Source of the DNA: an uncultured Lachnospiraceae bacterium
GTDB lineage: Bacteria; Bacillota; Clostridia; Lachnospirales; Lachnospiraceae
Assembly: GCA_910584725.1 (NCBI GenBank)
Contig: CAJUBE010000005.1
Location: forward strand, 62,001-126,000
Direction: 5' to 3'
Length of the DNA: 64,000 nucleotides
In this document: positions 1 through 8,440 of the stretch, one piece after another
How positions within the stretch are numbered: position 1 is the first letter of the stretch
Layout: the number at the start of each line of letters is the position of its first letter
Translations under genes and position numbers: made by a program
Notes under the pieces: model-generated
The model's database searches: none
Seen by the model: the letters and a program-made list of their open reading frames with translations, nothing else
What the model was told of the DNA's origin: nothing

Positions 1-2
1 CC

Positions 3-119
3 CCACGCTATTTAAAGGTGGCACGGGAGGCGGAGCCGGGAGAGAATCTGCGAAATTGTATGATCGACGGCAGACTGGCATCCTTTTTGTCGGAAGATGT
101 TTTGCTGATCGGTGACTGA
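3..119 (+). CDS. 3' end of an unidentified gene, truncated by the window edge
   Basis: An open frame enters from the left edge and ends at TGA 117-119. The last residues read LSEDVLLIGD. Codon choice (many G/C third positions) matches the neighbouring real genes, and the frame lies on the same strand as the next gene. Only 38 residues are visible and no family can be named. It may be the end of a gene upstream of the solute-binding protein, but coding status is not certain from so little sequence. Confidence 0.4.
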   Translation, partial: PRYLKVAREAEPGENLRNCMIDGRLASFLSEDVLLIGD

Positions 120-189
120 GCGGAATGAAAACCGGCAATATGGTTTGTCGAAGAGCGCAGCAGGGCGCCGGACAGCCTTGAAATAGCCG

Positions 190-224
190 TTGCTGTGGCA
201 TTTTATTTGTGGTAATATATACCA
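190..224 (+). promoter_or_regulatory. Candidate promoter with overlapping palindrome upstream of the solute-binding protein gene
   Basis: TTGCTG (190-195), a 17-base spacer and TAATAT (213-218) resemble a housekeeping promoter 43 bases before the ATG at 261. The perfect inverted repeat TGGTA-N5-TACCA (210-224) covers the -10 region and could be a repressor operator. This rests on motif matching only. Confidence 0.4.
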
Positions 225-260
225 TAAAGGTGTGAAGGGGATTTCGGAGGAATCGTTGGT

Positions 261-1703
261 ATGGCATTTCAAAAGAAAAAAGCGCTGCTCAGTGTTCTTT
301 GTGCGGCGATCCTTATCTTTACAGTGGCAGGCTGCGGAAGCAAAACGCCGCTGGATCCGAAAAATCCCACTTCAATTACAGTGTGGACGTATTATAACGG
401 CGACCAGCTGAGCGCCTTTGACAGTCTGGTGGAGGAGTTTAACGAGACCGTCGGCGCAGAGGAGGGAATTATCGTAAAGAGTGTCAGCCAAGGCTCGGTG
501 AACGATTTGGAGGCAAATGTGCTCGCATCTGTGCAGGGGGAAGTCGGGGCTGACGAGGTGCCGAATATCTTTATGGCCTACGCGGATACGGCCTACACGA
601 TTGACCAGATGGGTCAGGTTGTGGATCTGAAAGATTACCTGACGGAAGAAGAGAAAAGTGCCTATATTGACAGCTATATCAGAGAAGGGGATTTTGCGGG
701 AACGGGAGAGATCAAGATTTTTCCCACGGCAAAATCTTTAGAGGTGTTGGTTTTAAATAAGACGGACTGGGATGTTTTCGCGGAGGCGACGGGCGCGTCC
801 TATGATGATCTGGCGGATATAGAAGGGTTGGCGGCTACGGCCAGACGGTATTATGAGTGGACGGACGAAAAAACGCCTGATATCCCGGATGACGGCCGGG
901 CGCTTTTTGGCCGGGACGCTATGGCGAACTACATGCTGATCGGCAGTATGCAGCTTGGTCAGGAGATTTTTGAAGTTTCCGACGGAAAGATGACGCTGCA
1001 TTTTGACAAGGCGGTGGCACGAAAACTCTGGGACAATTATTATATCCCTTTCATCAGAGGTTATTTTGCGGCGACAGGTCGTTTCCGCAGCGATGACATA
1101 AAGACGGGAAATATCATTGCTTATGTGGGATCCAGCTCAGGGGTGTCCTTTTTCCCGGAGGCGGTGAGCGTGAGCGATTCGGAGAGCTATCCCATTGAGA
1201 TGGATGTGCTCCCCTGTCCGCAGTTTGACGGCGGGAACTATGCAGTACAACAGGGCGCGGGTATGGTGGTGACCAAGGGAGAGGAGCCGGAGGTATACGC
1301 CTGCGTGGAATTTCTCAAGTGGTTTACGGCGGATGAGAGAAATATTAAGTTTTCCGTAGATTCCGGCTACCTGCCGGTGACGAAGACGGCCAATCATAAG
1401 GACGCGATTGTTGGCAGCGGTGCGCAGATTAAGGAGGGCATGTTAAAAACTTTGAATGTCGGTGTGGATATTGTCAACAGCAATGAAATGTATACGACGA
1501 AAGCGTTCGAGGGCGGTACAAAGGCAAGAAATATTCTGGAATACTCCCTCAGCGATAAAGCGGCGGCCGACAGGGAAACTGTAGTAAACAGAATGGCGCA
1601 GGGCCTGAGCATGGAAGAGTCAGTGGCGGAGTTTGAGCTGGATGATAATTTTGACGCATGGTATGAGGAAACGCTGCAGCGTCTGCAGGAGTTTGTCCAG
1701 TAG
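261..1703 (+). CDS. Extracellular solute-binding lipoprotein (ABC type 1 family)
   Basis: 480 residues. The N-terminus is a lipoprotein signal: KKK at residues 5-7, a hydrophobic stretch and lipobox VAGC with the lipidated cysteine at residue 25. The mature part begins with a SITVWTYYNG strand and has the length and motif style of sugar/oligopeptide-type binding proteins (family inference), acting on the outer face of the membrane. GGAGG lies 8 bases before ATG 261. No permease or ATPase gene follows; the next gene is a membrane Cache-GGDEF-EAL protein about 35 bases downstream. The binding protein may therefore feed a c-di-GMP sensor rather than a transporter, which is inference from context. 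The ligand is unknown. Confidence 0.85.
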   Translation: MAFQKKKALLSVLCAAILIFTVAGCGSKTPLDPKNPTSITVWTYYNGDQLSAFDSLVEEFNETVGAEEGIIVKSVSQGSVNDLEANVLASVQGEVGADEVPNIFMAYADTAYTIDQMGQVVDLKDYLTEEEKSAYIDSYIREGDFAGTGEIKIFPTAKSLEVLVLNKTDWDVFAEATGASYDDLADIEGLAATARRYYEWTDEKTPDIPDDGRALFGRDAMANYMLIGSMQLGQEIFEVSDGKMTLHFDKAVARKLWDNYYIPFIRGYFAATGRFRSDDIKTGNIIAYVGSSSGVSFFPEAVSVSDSESYPIEMDVLPCPQFDGGNYAVQQGAGMVVTKGEEPEVYACVEFLKWFTADERNIKFSVDSGYLPVTKTANHKDAIVGSGAQIKEGMLKTLNVGVDIVNSNEMYTTKAFEGGTKARNILEYSLSDKAAADRETVVNRMAQGLSMEESVAEFELDDNFDAWYEETLQRLQEFVQ

Positions 1704-1738
1704 CGGCTTAGAGATAAGAGTAACGGGTGAGTACCGAT

Positions 1739-2578
1739 ATGTCGGAGCATAAACGAAGAGAGAGAACAATTTTTTGGATGGCGCTGCGCTCGCTGCTGGT
1801 AGTGCTGGCGGTGGAGATGCTGCTCATGGTGGGCAGTCTGGTGGCAGGGGGTGTGATTCAGACGCTCAACAGCAACTCGCGGGATATTCTGGCGAAGCAG
1901 GTGGAGAACAGAGGCAGTTATCTGACGAACAGCATGGCCTTAAACTGGTCAAATTTAAGTGGAATAGCCGATAAAATAAATGACTGTACACAGAAATATC
2001 TTGCGGCGGAGGGGATGACGCCGGAGGATCTTGGCAGGGAAGGCGGGAGCGTTCCGCTGATTAACGGGATCTGTCAGGATTTGATCGACACCATGTACAA
2101 TAAGCAGGTGTCGGGTATTTTTGTGCTCATAAGTACACAGCCGGATACGGCGGAGACGATGCAGGGTATTTATCTGCGGGATCTTGACCCCACGTCCATG
2201 CCCTCAGATCTTCACGCGGATATTCTGGTGGAGCGGGCGCCTGTGAGTGTGGTGCGTGCCGGATATCTTGCCACAGACACGGGATGGCAGCCGGTCTTTT
2301 CCGCAGCGGACAGCAAAGAACAACCTTTTTTCTTTAAACCGTATCAGGCGGCGGTGGAGGGAAACGGAAAACTTTCCGCGGAGGCCTGCGGCTATTGGAC
2401 AACGGAAACTTACAGCCTTTCCGGAGATAACAGGGAAGCCATTTCCTACTCCCGGCCGTTAATTCTGCCGGACGGCACGGTTTACGGTGTGTTGGGGATC
2501 GAAGTTTTGTCGGATTATCTGCGGACGCTTCTGCCCTGCGAGGAGCTTCTGGAAAAAACAACGGCTCTTACATGTTAG
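1739..2578 (+). pseudogene. N-terminal half of a frameshifted Cache-GGDEF-EAL protein (membrane sensor part)
   Basis: About 280 residues. A transmembrane helix at roughly residues 10-36 is followed by an extracellular domain with the look of a dCache ligand-binding domain. ATG 1739 is chosen over GTG 1727 because GGGTGA lies 8 bases before it. The frame runs into TAG at 2576-2578 in the middle of the sensor domain. One extra A in the run of six A at about 2553-2558 would continue it as E-K-N-N-G-S-Y-M-L-A, joining exactly the frame of the next entry, which holds the rest of the Cache domain and the second helix. The gene is therefore either broken by a single-base deletion or affected by a homopolymer sequencing error. 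Confidence 0.7.
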
Positions 2579-4704
2579 CCTGCGGCACGGGAGAAACTTC
2601 AATAACCCCCGTTGTTTTATCTAGCGAAACCATGACGAAGGGAACACTTGAGAAGCTGCATTTTACATTTGCGGATCAGAAGAATACGGCCGTGGCCGAC
2701 GAGGATCATGAATACTACGGGGCGGTGAGAGATATTGTTCTATACAGCAGGAATGCGCCCTTTGACGCTGATAAGTGGTATCTGGTGGGACTTGCAAAGC
2801 GGGATGACCTTTTTGCTTTTTCCATTCAGGTGACAAGGACGCTTGTATTTTGTTTTGTGGGAACGATAGCAATCGGGCTGATCGGTATTTTTCTGGTAAG
2901 TTACCGGCTCTCCAAGCCCATACATATGCTTTCGGGCGAGGTGGAGAAGGCGAAACAGATGGGGACACTGCCGTCCCTGCCAAGTACGGGCATTCGGGAG
3001 ATCGACCAATTTTCCGGGGCGATTGAACGACTGCAGCAGGAGGTCGCGGATTCCGCCACCCGTTTTATGCAGATTATAAAAATGTCCAGTGTGGATCTGG
3101 CCGGTTATGAGCTGAAGGAAGGCTCCGACAGGGTTTATGTGACGGACAATTATTTTCCGCTGATGGGCGAGGAAAATGTGGATATCGAGAATCTGACGGT
3201 GGATAAGTTCCGTGAGATTAAGATGGAGGTTAAGAAAAACCTGATTGCCAGAACGATGGAGGACGGCAGCACAATTTACACTATGCCGCAGGAGGATGGG
3301 AAGGTGCGCTACCTGCGTTCTTCTACAACACAGGACGGAGATCGGCTTGTGGGGCTTTTGGAGGACGTGACGGTCTCAACGCTGGAGAAAAAGCAGATCG
3401 AGAGGGAGCGTGACAGCGATATCCTGACCAAGCTTTACGGCAGGCAAGGGTTTCGCAGGGAGGCGGAAGAGTTGTTTGCTCAGCCGGAGGTGATGAAACA
3501 CGCGGCGCTGGTTATGATAGATCTGGATAATTTAAAGACCACGAACGATAGGTTTGGCCACAATTTTGGCGATCTCTACATACAGACGGCGGCGAGATGC
3601 TTTCAGGACAATACGCCGGAAAGCACGCTTTGCGCGCGCATGGGCGGCGATGAATTTTTGATTCTCTTTTACGGTTTTGAAGATCGGGAGACGATCAGGG
3701 AGTGCCTTGATAAATTATACCGGGCGATCGGGGAAGTGGATTTTATTCTTCCGGACGGTCAGAATATGGGGCTTTCCGCGTCCGGCGGCTATGCGTGGTA
3801 TCCGGAGGATACCGACAATTTGTCCGTTCTGATAAAATATGCGGATTTTGCCATGTATCAGGTAAAACGCACCCGAAAGGGGAGGCTGCGTGAATTTGAC
3901 CACAAGGCATGGGAACAGCAGATGTCGGAGGATCAGAGCCGTATCGAGTTTCATCAGATGCTGGTTGCGCATAAACTCACGTATCACTACCAGCCGATTT
4001 TTTGTGCCTGCGACGGGGAAGTCTATGGGTATGAGGCGTTGATGCGTGTGGATATGCCGGGCCTGCGCAATCCTGAGCTTGTGCTGCAGATCGCCAGGGA
4101 AGAGGGTCTTATGGGCGAGATCGAAAAGCTGACGATGTTTATGGCAAGCGAAAGATATGTGGAGCTTCTCGAGCAGGGGGCGGTGTCTCCGCAGGCCCGG
4201 CTGTTTCTTAATTCCATCGCCAATCAGGATATGACGGAGGAGGATGAACGGGAGTACCACGAGCGCTTTGCGGCGATTCAGGACAGGGTGGTTGTGGAGA
4301 TTACGGAGACGGAAAACCTGGAAATGGATTTAATCCGCAAGAAAAGCAGAGCGAAGGGATTTCGGGGAATTTTCGCGCTGGATGATTACGGCAGCGGTTA
4401 CAACAGCGAGCTAAATCTGTTGACGCTGCATCCCCACTATGTGAAGGTGGATGTCACCATTGTGCGGGATATCGATGTGGATGAAAATAAACAGCAGATT
4501 GTGAAAAACATTGTAGAGTATGCCCATACACGCGATATGAAGATTATTGCGGAGGGCATAGAGACGGGGGCGGAGTTAAAGAAGCTTCTGGAACTTAATG
4601 TGGATCTTTTGCAGGGCTTTTTCCTTGCAAGGCCCGGTGCGGTGCCGCCTGCACTCTCTGAGGATGCGAGACTTCTCCTTTGGGATCAGAGGCAGAGCGG
4701 TTGA
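2572..4704 (+). CDS. C-terminal half of the split sensor: GGDEF-EAL c-di-GMP turnover protein
   Basis: 710 residues in this frame. Order: remainder of a Cache domain (1-85), transmembrane helix (about 88-110), HAMP-like linker, a PAS-like region (about 165-280), GGDEF domain with intact GGDEF at 358-362, and EAL domain with EALMR at 488-492. Further EAL signatures are EITETEN, LDDYGSGY, VKVDVTIV and EGIET, so phosphodiesterase activity is plausible. The GGDEF half also keeps DLDNLKTTNDRFGH, but no RxxD inhibitory site precedes it. ATG 2572 is only the first start in this frame and is probably not a real initiation site; see the preceding entry for the frameshift. Function: synthesis and/or breakdown of cyclic di-GMP in response to an external ligand. 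Confidence 0.85.
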   Translation: MLACGTGETSITPVVLSSETMTKGTLEKLHFTFADQKNTAVADEDHEYYGAVRDIVLYSRNAPFDADKWYLVGLAKRDDLFAFSIQVTRTLVFCFVGTIAIGLIGIFLVSYRLSKPIHMLSGEVEKAKQMGTLPSLPSTGIREIDQFSGAIERLQQEVADSATRFMQIIKMSSVDLAGYELKEGSDRVYVTDNYFPLMGEENVDIENLTVDKFREIKMEVKKNLIARTMEDGSTIYTMPQEDGKVRYLRSSTTQDGDRLVGLLEDVTVSTLEKKQIERERDSDILTKLYGRQGFRREAEELFAQPEVMKHAALVMIDLDNLKTTNDRFGHNFGDLYIQTAARCFQDNTPESTLCARMGGDEFLILFYGFEDRETIRECLDKLYRAIGEVDFILPDGQNMGLSASGGYAWYPEDTDNLSVLIKYADFAMYQVKRTRKGRLREFDHKAWEQQMSEDQSRIEFHQMLVAHKLTYHYQPIFCACDGEVYGYEALMRVDMPGLRNPELVLQIAREEGLMGEIEKLTMFMASERYVELLEQGAVSPQARLFLNSIANQDMTEEDEREYHERFAAIQDRVVVEITETENLEMDLIRKKSRAKGFRGIFALDDYGSGYNSELNLLTLHPHYVKVDVTIVRDIDVDENKQQIVKNIVEYAHTRDMKIIAEGIETGAELKKLLELNVDLLQGFFLARPGAVPPALSEDARLLLWDQRQSG

Positions 4705-4757
4705 TTTTTTCTATAAAAAATGGTAATAATAATAACAATAGATAAGGGCGTGAGAAT

Positions 4758-5042
4758 ATGCGGGAACAGGATTTAGAGAACACACAATTTTTTACTGTGG
4801 AGACGGAGCCGGAGACGGGCGTGAAGCTTGTGCTGTCCACAGTATATGAGGCGTTGACGGAGAAGGGTTATAACCCGGTCAATCAGATTGTCGGCTACAT
4901 TATGTCGGGGGATCCCACGTACATTACCAGTCATAAGAGCGCACGCAGCCTGATTATGAAAGTGGAGCGGGACGAGCTTGTGGAGGAAATGCTTGTGGAG
5001 TATATCAAAAACTCCATTGAAGGCCAGTGTAAAAAGAATTGA
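4758..5042 (+). CDS. ireB: IreB family regulatory phosphoprotein (DUF965)
   Basis: 94 residues, the usual size of the family. The hallmark DPTYITSHKSARSLI is present at about residues 54-68, after the helical segment LSTVYEALTEKGYNP. In enterococci IreB is a substrate of the Ser/Thr kinase IreK and affects cephalosporin resistance (family knowledge). Placement directly before ruvX and a DUF1292 gene is the standard Firmicutes order. The start follows a GGGCGTGAG leader. Confidence 0.92.
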   Translation: MREQDLENTQFFTVETEPETGVKLVLSTVYEALTEKGYNPVNQIVGYIMSGDPTYITSHKSARSLIMKVERDELVEEMLVEYIKNSIEGQCKKN

Positions 5043-5098
5043 GAATACCCAAAAGCAGGCATTTTCAGTACTGGAGTATAATGGTAGAGGGACAACAA

Positions 5099-5527
5099 AT
5101 GAGAATCATGGGGCTTGATCTTGGATCCAAAACGGTGGGGGTGGCCATCAGCGACCCGCTGCTTATTACGGCGCAGGGGATCGAAATCATCAGGCGCAAG
5201 GAAGAGAACAAGCTGAGACAGACACTTGCGCGCATTGAGGCGTTGATTGTAGAGTACGAGGTGGACAGGATTGTGCTCGGCCTGCCGAAGAACATGAACG
5301 ACACACTGGGAGAACGAGCGCAGCTTTCCCTTGAATTTAAGGAAAAGCTGGAGCGGCGCACGGGGCTTCCCGTCGTGATGTGGGACGAGAGACTGACGAC
5401 GGTGGCGGCGGATAAGGCGATGATGGAGGCCGGTATCCGCAGGGAAAACCGTAAGGACTATGTGGATATGATTGCGGCGTGCCTGATTTTGCAGGGGTAT
5501 CTGGATTCGCGCGCAGCTTTTTCTTAA
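5099..5527 (+). CDS. ruvX: Putative pre-16S rRNA nuclease / Holliday junction resolvase RuvX (YqgF)
   Basis: 142 residues from ATG 5099. Family motifs: MGLDLGSKTVGVAISDP at the N-terminus with the catalytic Asp, GLPKNMNDTLGERA in the middle, WDERLTTVAADKAM, and the C-terminal KDYVDMIAACLILQGYLD. The frame is open from 5039 and has an earlier ATG at 5081, but homologues begin MRIMGLDLG and GAGGG lies 7 bases before 5099, so 5099 is preferred. The family matures the 16S rRNA 5' end and has a RNase H-like fold. It sits just after ireB. Confidence 0.92.
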   Translation: MRIMGLDLGSKTVGVAISDPLLITAQGIEIIRRKEENKLRQTLARIEALIVEYEVDRIVLGLPKNMNDTLGERAQLSLEFKEKLERRTGLPVVMWDERLTTVAADKAMMEAGIRRENRKDYVDMIAACLILQGYLDSRAAFS

Positions 5528-5537
5528 GGCATTGGGA

Positions 5538-5692
5538 TTGCGCAAATGACATAATAAACGCAGACGCGCTTGCGCTCCGTTCCAAACGTAACGGTACTTG
5601 GCTCGAAAGAACCTCGCCAAGTGCCGACAGTTTTAATCCGAAGGATTTAAACACGTTCCAAGGGTCTGCTTATCATTATGTCATTTACGCAA
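5538..5692. repeat. Intergenic element with 28-base inverted termini and internal hairpins
   Basis: The left arm 5538-5565 and the right arm 5664-5692 are near-perfect reverse complements (both contain TGCG-AAATGACATAAT and end at GCAGAC). The 98 bases between them hold two further hairpins: ACTTGGC...GCCAAGT (5596-5622) and AATCC-GAA-GGATT (about 5635-5648). It fills the gap between ruvX and the DUF1292 gene and has no open frame. It resembles a MITE or a structured repeat, but it occurs only once in this window, so mobility is inferred. Confidence 0.65.
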
Positions 5693-5739
5693 TATGTAGG
5701 CTGAGAGAAGTTTCGTGAGAATCAGAGTATGGAGGATAT

Positions 5740-5997
5740 ATGGAGAAAATTACATTTACACCGCAGGAGGGTGAGGCGGTCGATTTCTATATTTTGGAAC
5801 AGACGATGATCGGCGGCGTGAATTACCTTCTGGTGACGGATTCCGGGGAAGGGGACGGTGACGCGCTTATTTTGCGTGACATTTCCGCGCCGGAAGATGT
5901 GGAAGCGGTGTATGAGATCGTGGAAGACGATGGAACATTAAACGCAGTGGCGGCTGTGTTTGAAAAGATAATGGATGACGTGGACATAATAAACTAG
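5740..5997 (+). CDS. DUF1292 family protein (YrzB-like)
   Basis: 85 residues, acidic. ITFTPQEGEAVDFYILEQ at the start and the central NYLLVTDSGEGDGDALIL followed by AVYEIVEDD match the small DUF1292 family. GGAGG lies just before ATG 5740. It follows ireB and ruvX as in other Firmicutes, here separated from ruvX by the inverted-repeat element. Biochemical function is unknown. Confidence 0.85.
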   Translation: MEKITFTPQEGEAVDFYILEQTMIGGVNYLLVTDSGEGDGDALILRDISAPEDVEAVYEIVEDDGTLNAVAAVFEKIMDDVDIIN

Positions 5998-6016
5998 AAA
6001 GTGGAGGTAAATTTTT

Positions 6017-7693
6017 TTGAAAAAAAATGAAGAAGGAAGGTCAGCGAGTAAGCTGAAGGCTATCCCATTAGGCGGGCTTGAGCAGATTGGGCTTAATATT
6101 ACTGCCTTTGAGTATGAGGATAGCATTGTTGTGGTGGACTGTGGTCTGTCATTCCCGGAGGATGAGATGCTGGGAATTGATCTGGTGATACCGGATATCA
6201 CATATTTGAAAGATAACGCTGACAAGGTGAAGGGGTTTGTGATCACTCACGGACATGAAGATCACATCGGGGCGCTGCCCTATATATTAAAGGAGTTGAA
6301 CATACCGATTTATGCGACAAAGCTTACTATGGGCATCATAGAAAATAAGCTGGAAGAGCATGGGCTGATGAAGACGACCAAGAGAAAGGTAGTCAAGTTC
6401 GGGCAGTCCATCAATCTGGGGCAGTTTCGGATTGAGTTTATTAAGACGAATCACAGCATTGTGGACGCGGCGGCGCTGGCGATTTATTCCCCGGCGGGCG
6501 TGGTGGTGCACACGGGAGACTTCAAGGTGGACTATACGCCGGTGTTCGGCGATGCCATAGATTTGCAGAGATTTGCAGAGATCGGGAAAAAGGGCGTACT
6601 GGCACTTATGTGCGACTCCACCAACGCGGAGAGGCCCGGTTTCACGCCTTCCGAAAAGACGGTGGGAAAGACGCTGGATTCCCTTTTCCTGGAGCATAAG
6701 GACACCCGTATTCTGATCGCTACCTTTGCGTCCAATGTGGACAGGGTGCGTCAGATCATTAATACGGCGGAGAAATTTGACAGAAAAGTTGTAGTGGAAG
6801 GCCGCAGCATGGTGAATATCATTGATACGGCTTCCAAGCTGGGCTACCTGCAGATCGCGGACAGGACGCTGATCGACGTGGAGGAGCTCAAAAACTACCC
6901 GCCGGAGAAGACGGTCATCATTACGACCGGCAGTCAGGGTGAAAGTATGGCGGCTTTGAGCCGCATGGCGGGCAATAATCATAAAAAGATATCCATTATG
7001 CCGGGAGATACCGTTATCTTCTCGGCCCATCCGATACCGGGCAATGAGAAAGCGGTCACCAATGTGATCAATGAGCTGCAGATGAAGGGCGCGGATGTGA
7101 TTTTTCAGGATGTTCATGTGTCCGGGCACGCCTGTCAGGAGGAGATCAAGCTAATCTATTCCCTTGTGAAACCCAGATATGCGATTCCTGTTCACGGAGA
7201 ATATAAACACAGGAAGGCGCAGGCAAAGATTGCGGCTCAGCTTGGAATCCCCAAAGAAAATATTTTCATGCTGCAGTCCGGCGATGTGCTGGAGATGGAT
7301 GACCACAAGGCGGTCGTGAACGGAAAAGTGCCCGTGGGGGCGATTCTGGTGGATGGTCTCGGCGTGGGCGACGTGGGCAATGTGGTGCTTCGGGACAGAC
7401 AGCATCTGGCGGAGGACGGCATTATGATTGTGGTAATGGCGCTGGAATCTCACAGCGACCAGCTTATTTCCGGTCCTGATATTGTGTCGAGAGGATTTGT
7501 CTATGTGAGAGAGTCCGACGAGCTGCTTGACGAGGCGAGGCTTCTCGTGGAGGAGGCTGTGCAGGACTGCATTGACAAGGGCAAGACCGACTGGGGTAAG
7601 CTCAAGAGCACCGTCAAGGATGTATTGAGCGATTTTGTCTGGAAGAAGACAAAGAGAAGGCCGATGATATTACCGATCATTATGGAGGTATAA
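6017..7693 (+). CDS. rnj: Ribonuclease J
   Basis: 558 residues. Metallo-beta-lactamase/beta-CASP hydrolase: PLGGLEQIGLN at the start, zinc-binding THGHEDHIGALP (about residues 76-87), HTGDFKVDYTP, DSTNAERPGFTPSE, GSQGES and a beta-CASP histidine segment HVSGHACQEE with PVHGEYKH. The C-terminal domain includes ISGPDIVSRGFVYVRE. It carries out 5'-3' exo- and endonucleolytic mRNA decay and rRNA maturation in the cytoplasm. The start is TTG 6017, preceded by GGAGG with 9 bases of spacing. ylbF follows after only 4 bases, so the two are likely co-transcribed. Confidence 0.95.
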   Translation: MKKNEEGRSASKLKAIPLGGLEQIGLNITAFEYEDSIVVVDCGLSFPEDEMLGIDLVIPDITYLKDNADKVKGFVITHGHEDHIGALPYILKELNIPIYATKLTMGIIENKLEEHGLMKTTKRKVVKFGQSINLGQFRIEFIKTNHSIVDAAALAIYSPAGVVVHTGDFKVDYTPVFGDAIDLQRFAEIGKKGVLALMCDSTNAERPGFTPSEKTVGKTLDSLFLEHKDTRILIATFASNVDRVRQIINTAEKFDRKVVVEGRSMVNIIDTASKLGYLQIADRTLIDVEELKNYPPEKTVIITTGSQGESMAALSRMAGNNHKKISIMPGDTVIFSAHPIPGNEKAVTNVINELQMKGADVIFQDVHVSGHACQEEIKLIYSLVKPRYAIPVHGEYKHRKAQAKIAAQLGIPKENIFMLQSGDVLEMDDHKAVVNGKVPVGAILVDGLGVGDVGNVVLRDRQHLAEDGIMIVVMALESHSDQLISGPDIVSRGFVYVRESDELLDEARLLVEEAVQDCIDKGKTDWGKLKSTVKDVLSDFVWKKTKRRPMILPIIMEV

Positions 7694-7697
7694 TACC

Positions 7698-8033
7698 ATG
7701 TCAGATAAAGAGATCATAGAGGCAGCCAGAGACTTTGCAGATAAGATTATGACCTCAGATGCTTACAAGGAATATCTGTACCAGAGAGAAAAGATCAAGA
7801 AACAGCCGGAGCTTTACGAGAAGGTAAACGAGTTCAGGCAGCGCAATTTTGATTTGCAGAACGAGACGGACAGCGAAGATATGCTTGACCGCATGGAGGC
7901 TTTCGAGAGGGAGTATGAGAAATTCAGGGAAAATCCTCTCGTGGACGATTTCCTGCAGGCGGAGCTGGCCTTCTGCCGCTTGATGCAGGAGGTATACGTA
8001 CTGCTGGCGGATGAGATAGATTTCGAGGTATGA
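7698..8033 (+). CDS. YlbF/YmcA family regulatory protein
   Basis: 111 residues, almost entirely helical and charged. The region from EIIEAARDFADKI through the central NEFRQRNFDLQN to the C-terminal AELAFCRLMQEVY matches the YlbF/YmcA (Com_YlbF) family. In Bacillus these proteins form a complex with YaaT that helps RNase Y process transcripts (family knowledge). Lying 4 bases after the RNase J gene supports a role in RNA turnover. The stop overlaps the first possible start of the next gene. Confidence 0.85.
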   Translation: MSDKEIIEAARDFADKIMTSDAYKEYLYQREKIKKQPELYEKVNEFRQRNFDLQNETDSEDMLDRMEAFEREYEKFRENPLVDDFLQAELAFCRLMQEVYVLLADEIDFEV

Positions 8034-8035
8034 CT

Positions 8036-8440
8036 ATGAGTATAAAAGGAGTTATTGGTTCCACGGCGGAACTGATTATCAAAATTGTCGTTTTGGCTTT
8101 TGCCGTCACCTATATCACGAAAGCGGCCACGGCGGCTTACGATTACGGCTACCGTATATTTACCGAGGAGCCGGTCTCTCTCGGGGAGGGCCGGACGATC
8201 AGCGTCAGCGTGGACGACCCGGTGTCCGTCAGAGCGGTGGGCGAGATGCTGGAGGAGCGAGGATTGATTCGCGACGGGAAACTTTTTGTTATTCAGGAGC
8301 TCTTGTCGGAGAACCACGGCAAGCTTCAGCCTGGCATCTACGACCTGAGCACTGCCATGACGGCGGAGGAGATGATGGAAGTGATGGCGGCGGACGCTCC
8401 TGAAGAGGACGAAGAGGAAGCGGGAGGAGAGTCACAGTGA
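8036..8440 (+). CDS. Short membrane protein resembling the N-terminal part of MltG
   Basis: 134 residues from ATG 8036 (GAGGT 6 bases upstream; ATG 8030 is too close to it). One transmembrane helix at about residues 10-28 precedes an external domain with SVDDPVSVRAVGEMLEERGLI and KLQPGIYDLSTAMTAEEMM, the pattern of the LysM-like region of endolytic transglycosylases (YceG/MltG). The catalytic domain of MltG (normally more than 200 further residues) is absent and the protein ends in an acidic tail. Enzyme activity is therefore unlikely; a wall-binding or regulatory role is inference. Confidence 0.7.
   Translation: MSIKGVIGSTAELIIKIVVLAFAVTYITKAATAAYDYGYRIFTEEPVSLGEGRTISVSVDDPVSVRAVGEMLEERGLIRDGKLFVIQELLSENHGKLQPGIYDLSTAMTAEEMMEVMAADAPEEDEEEAGGESQ

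Noticed and set aside
5538..5692. CRISPR repeat or tRNA-like feature
   Set aside because: No spaced direct repeats and no cloverleaf; only inverted arms and hairpins.
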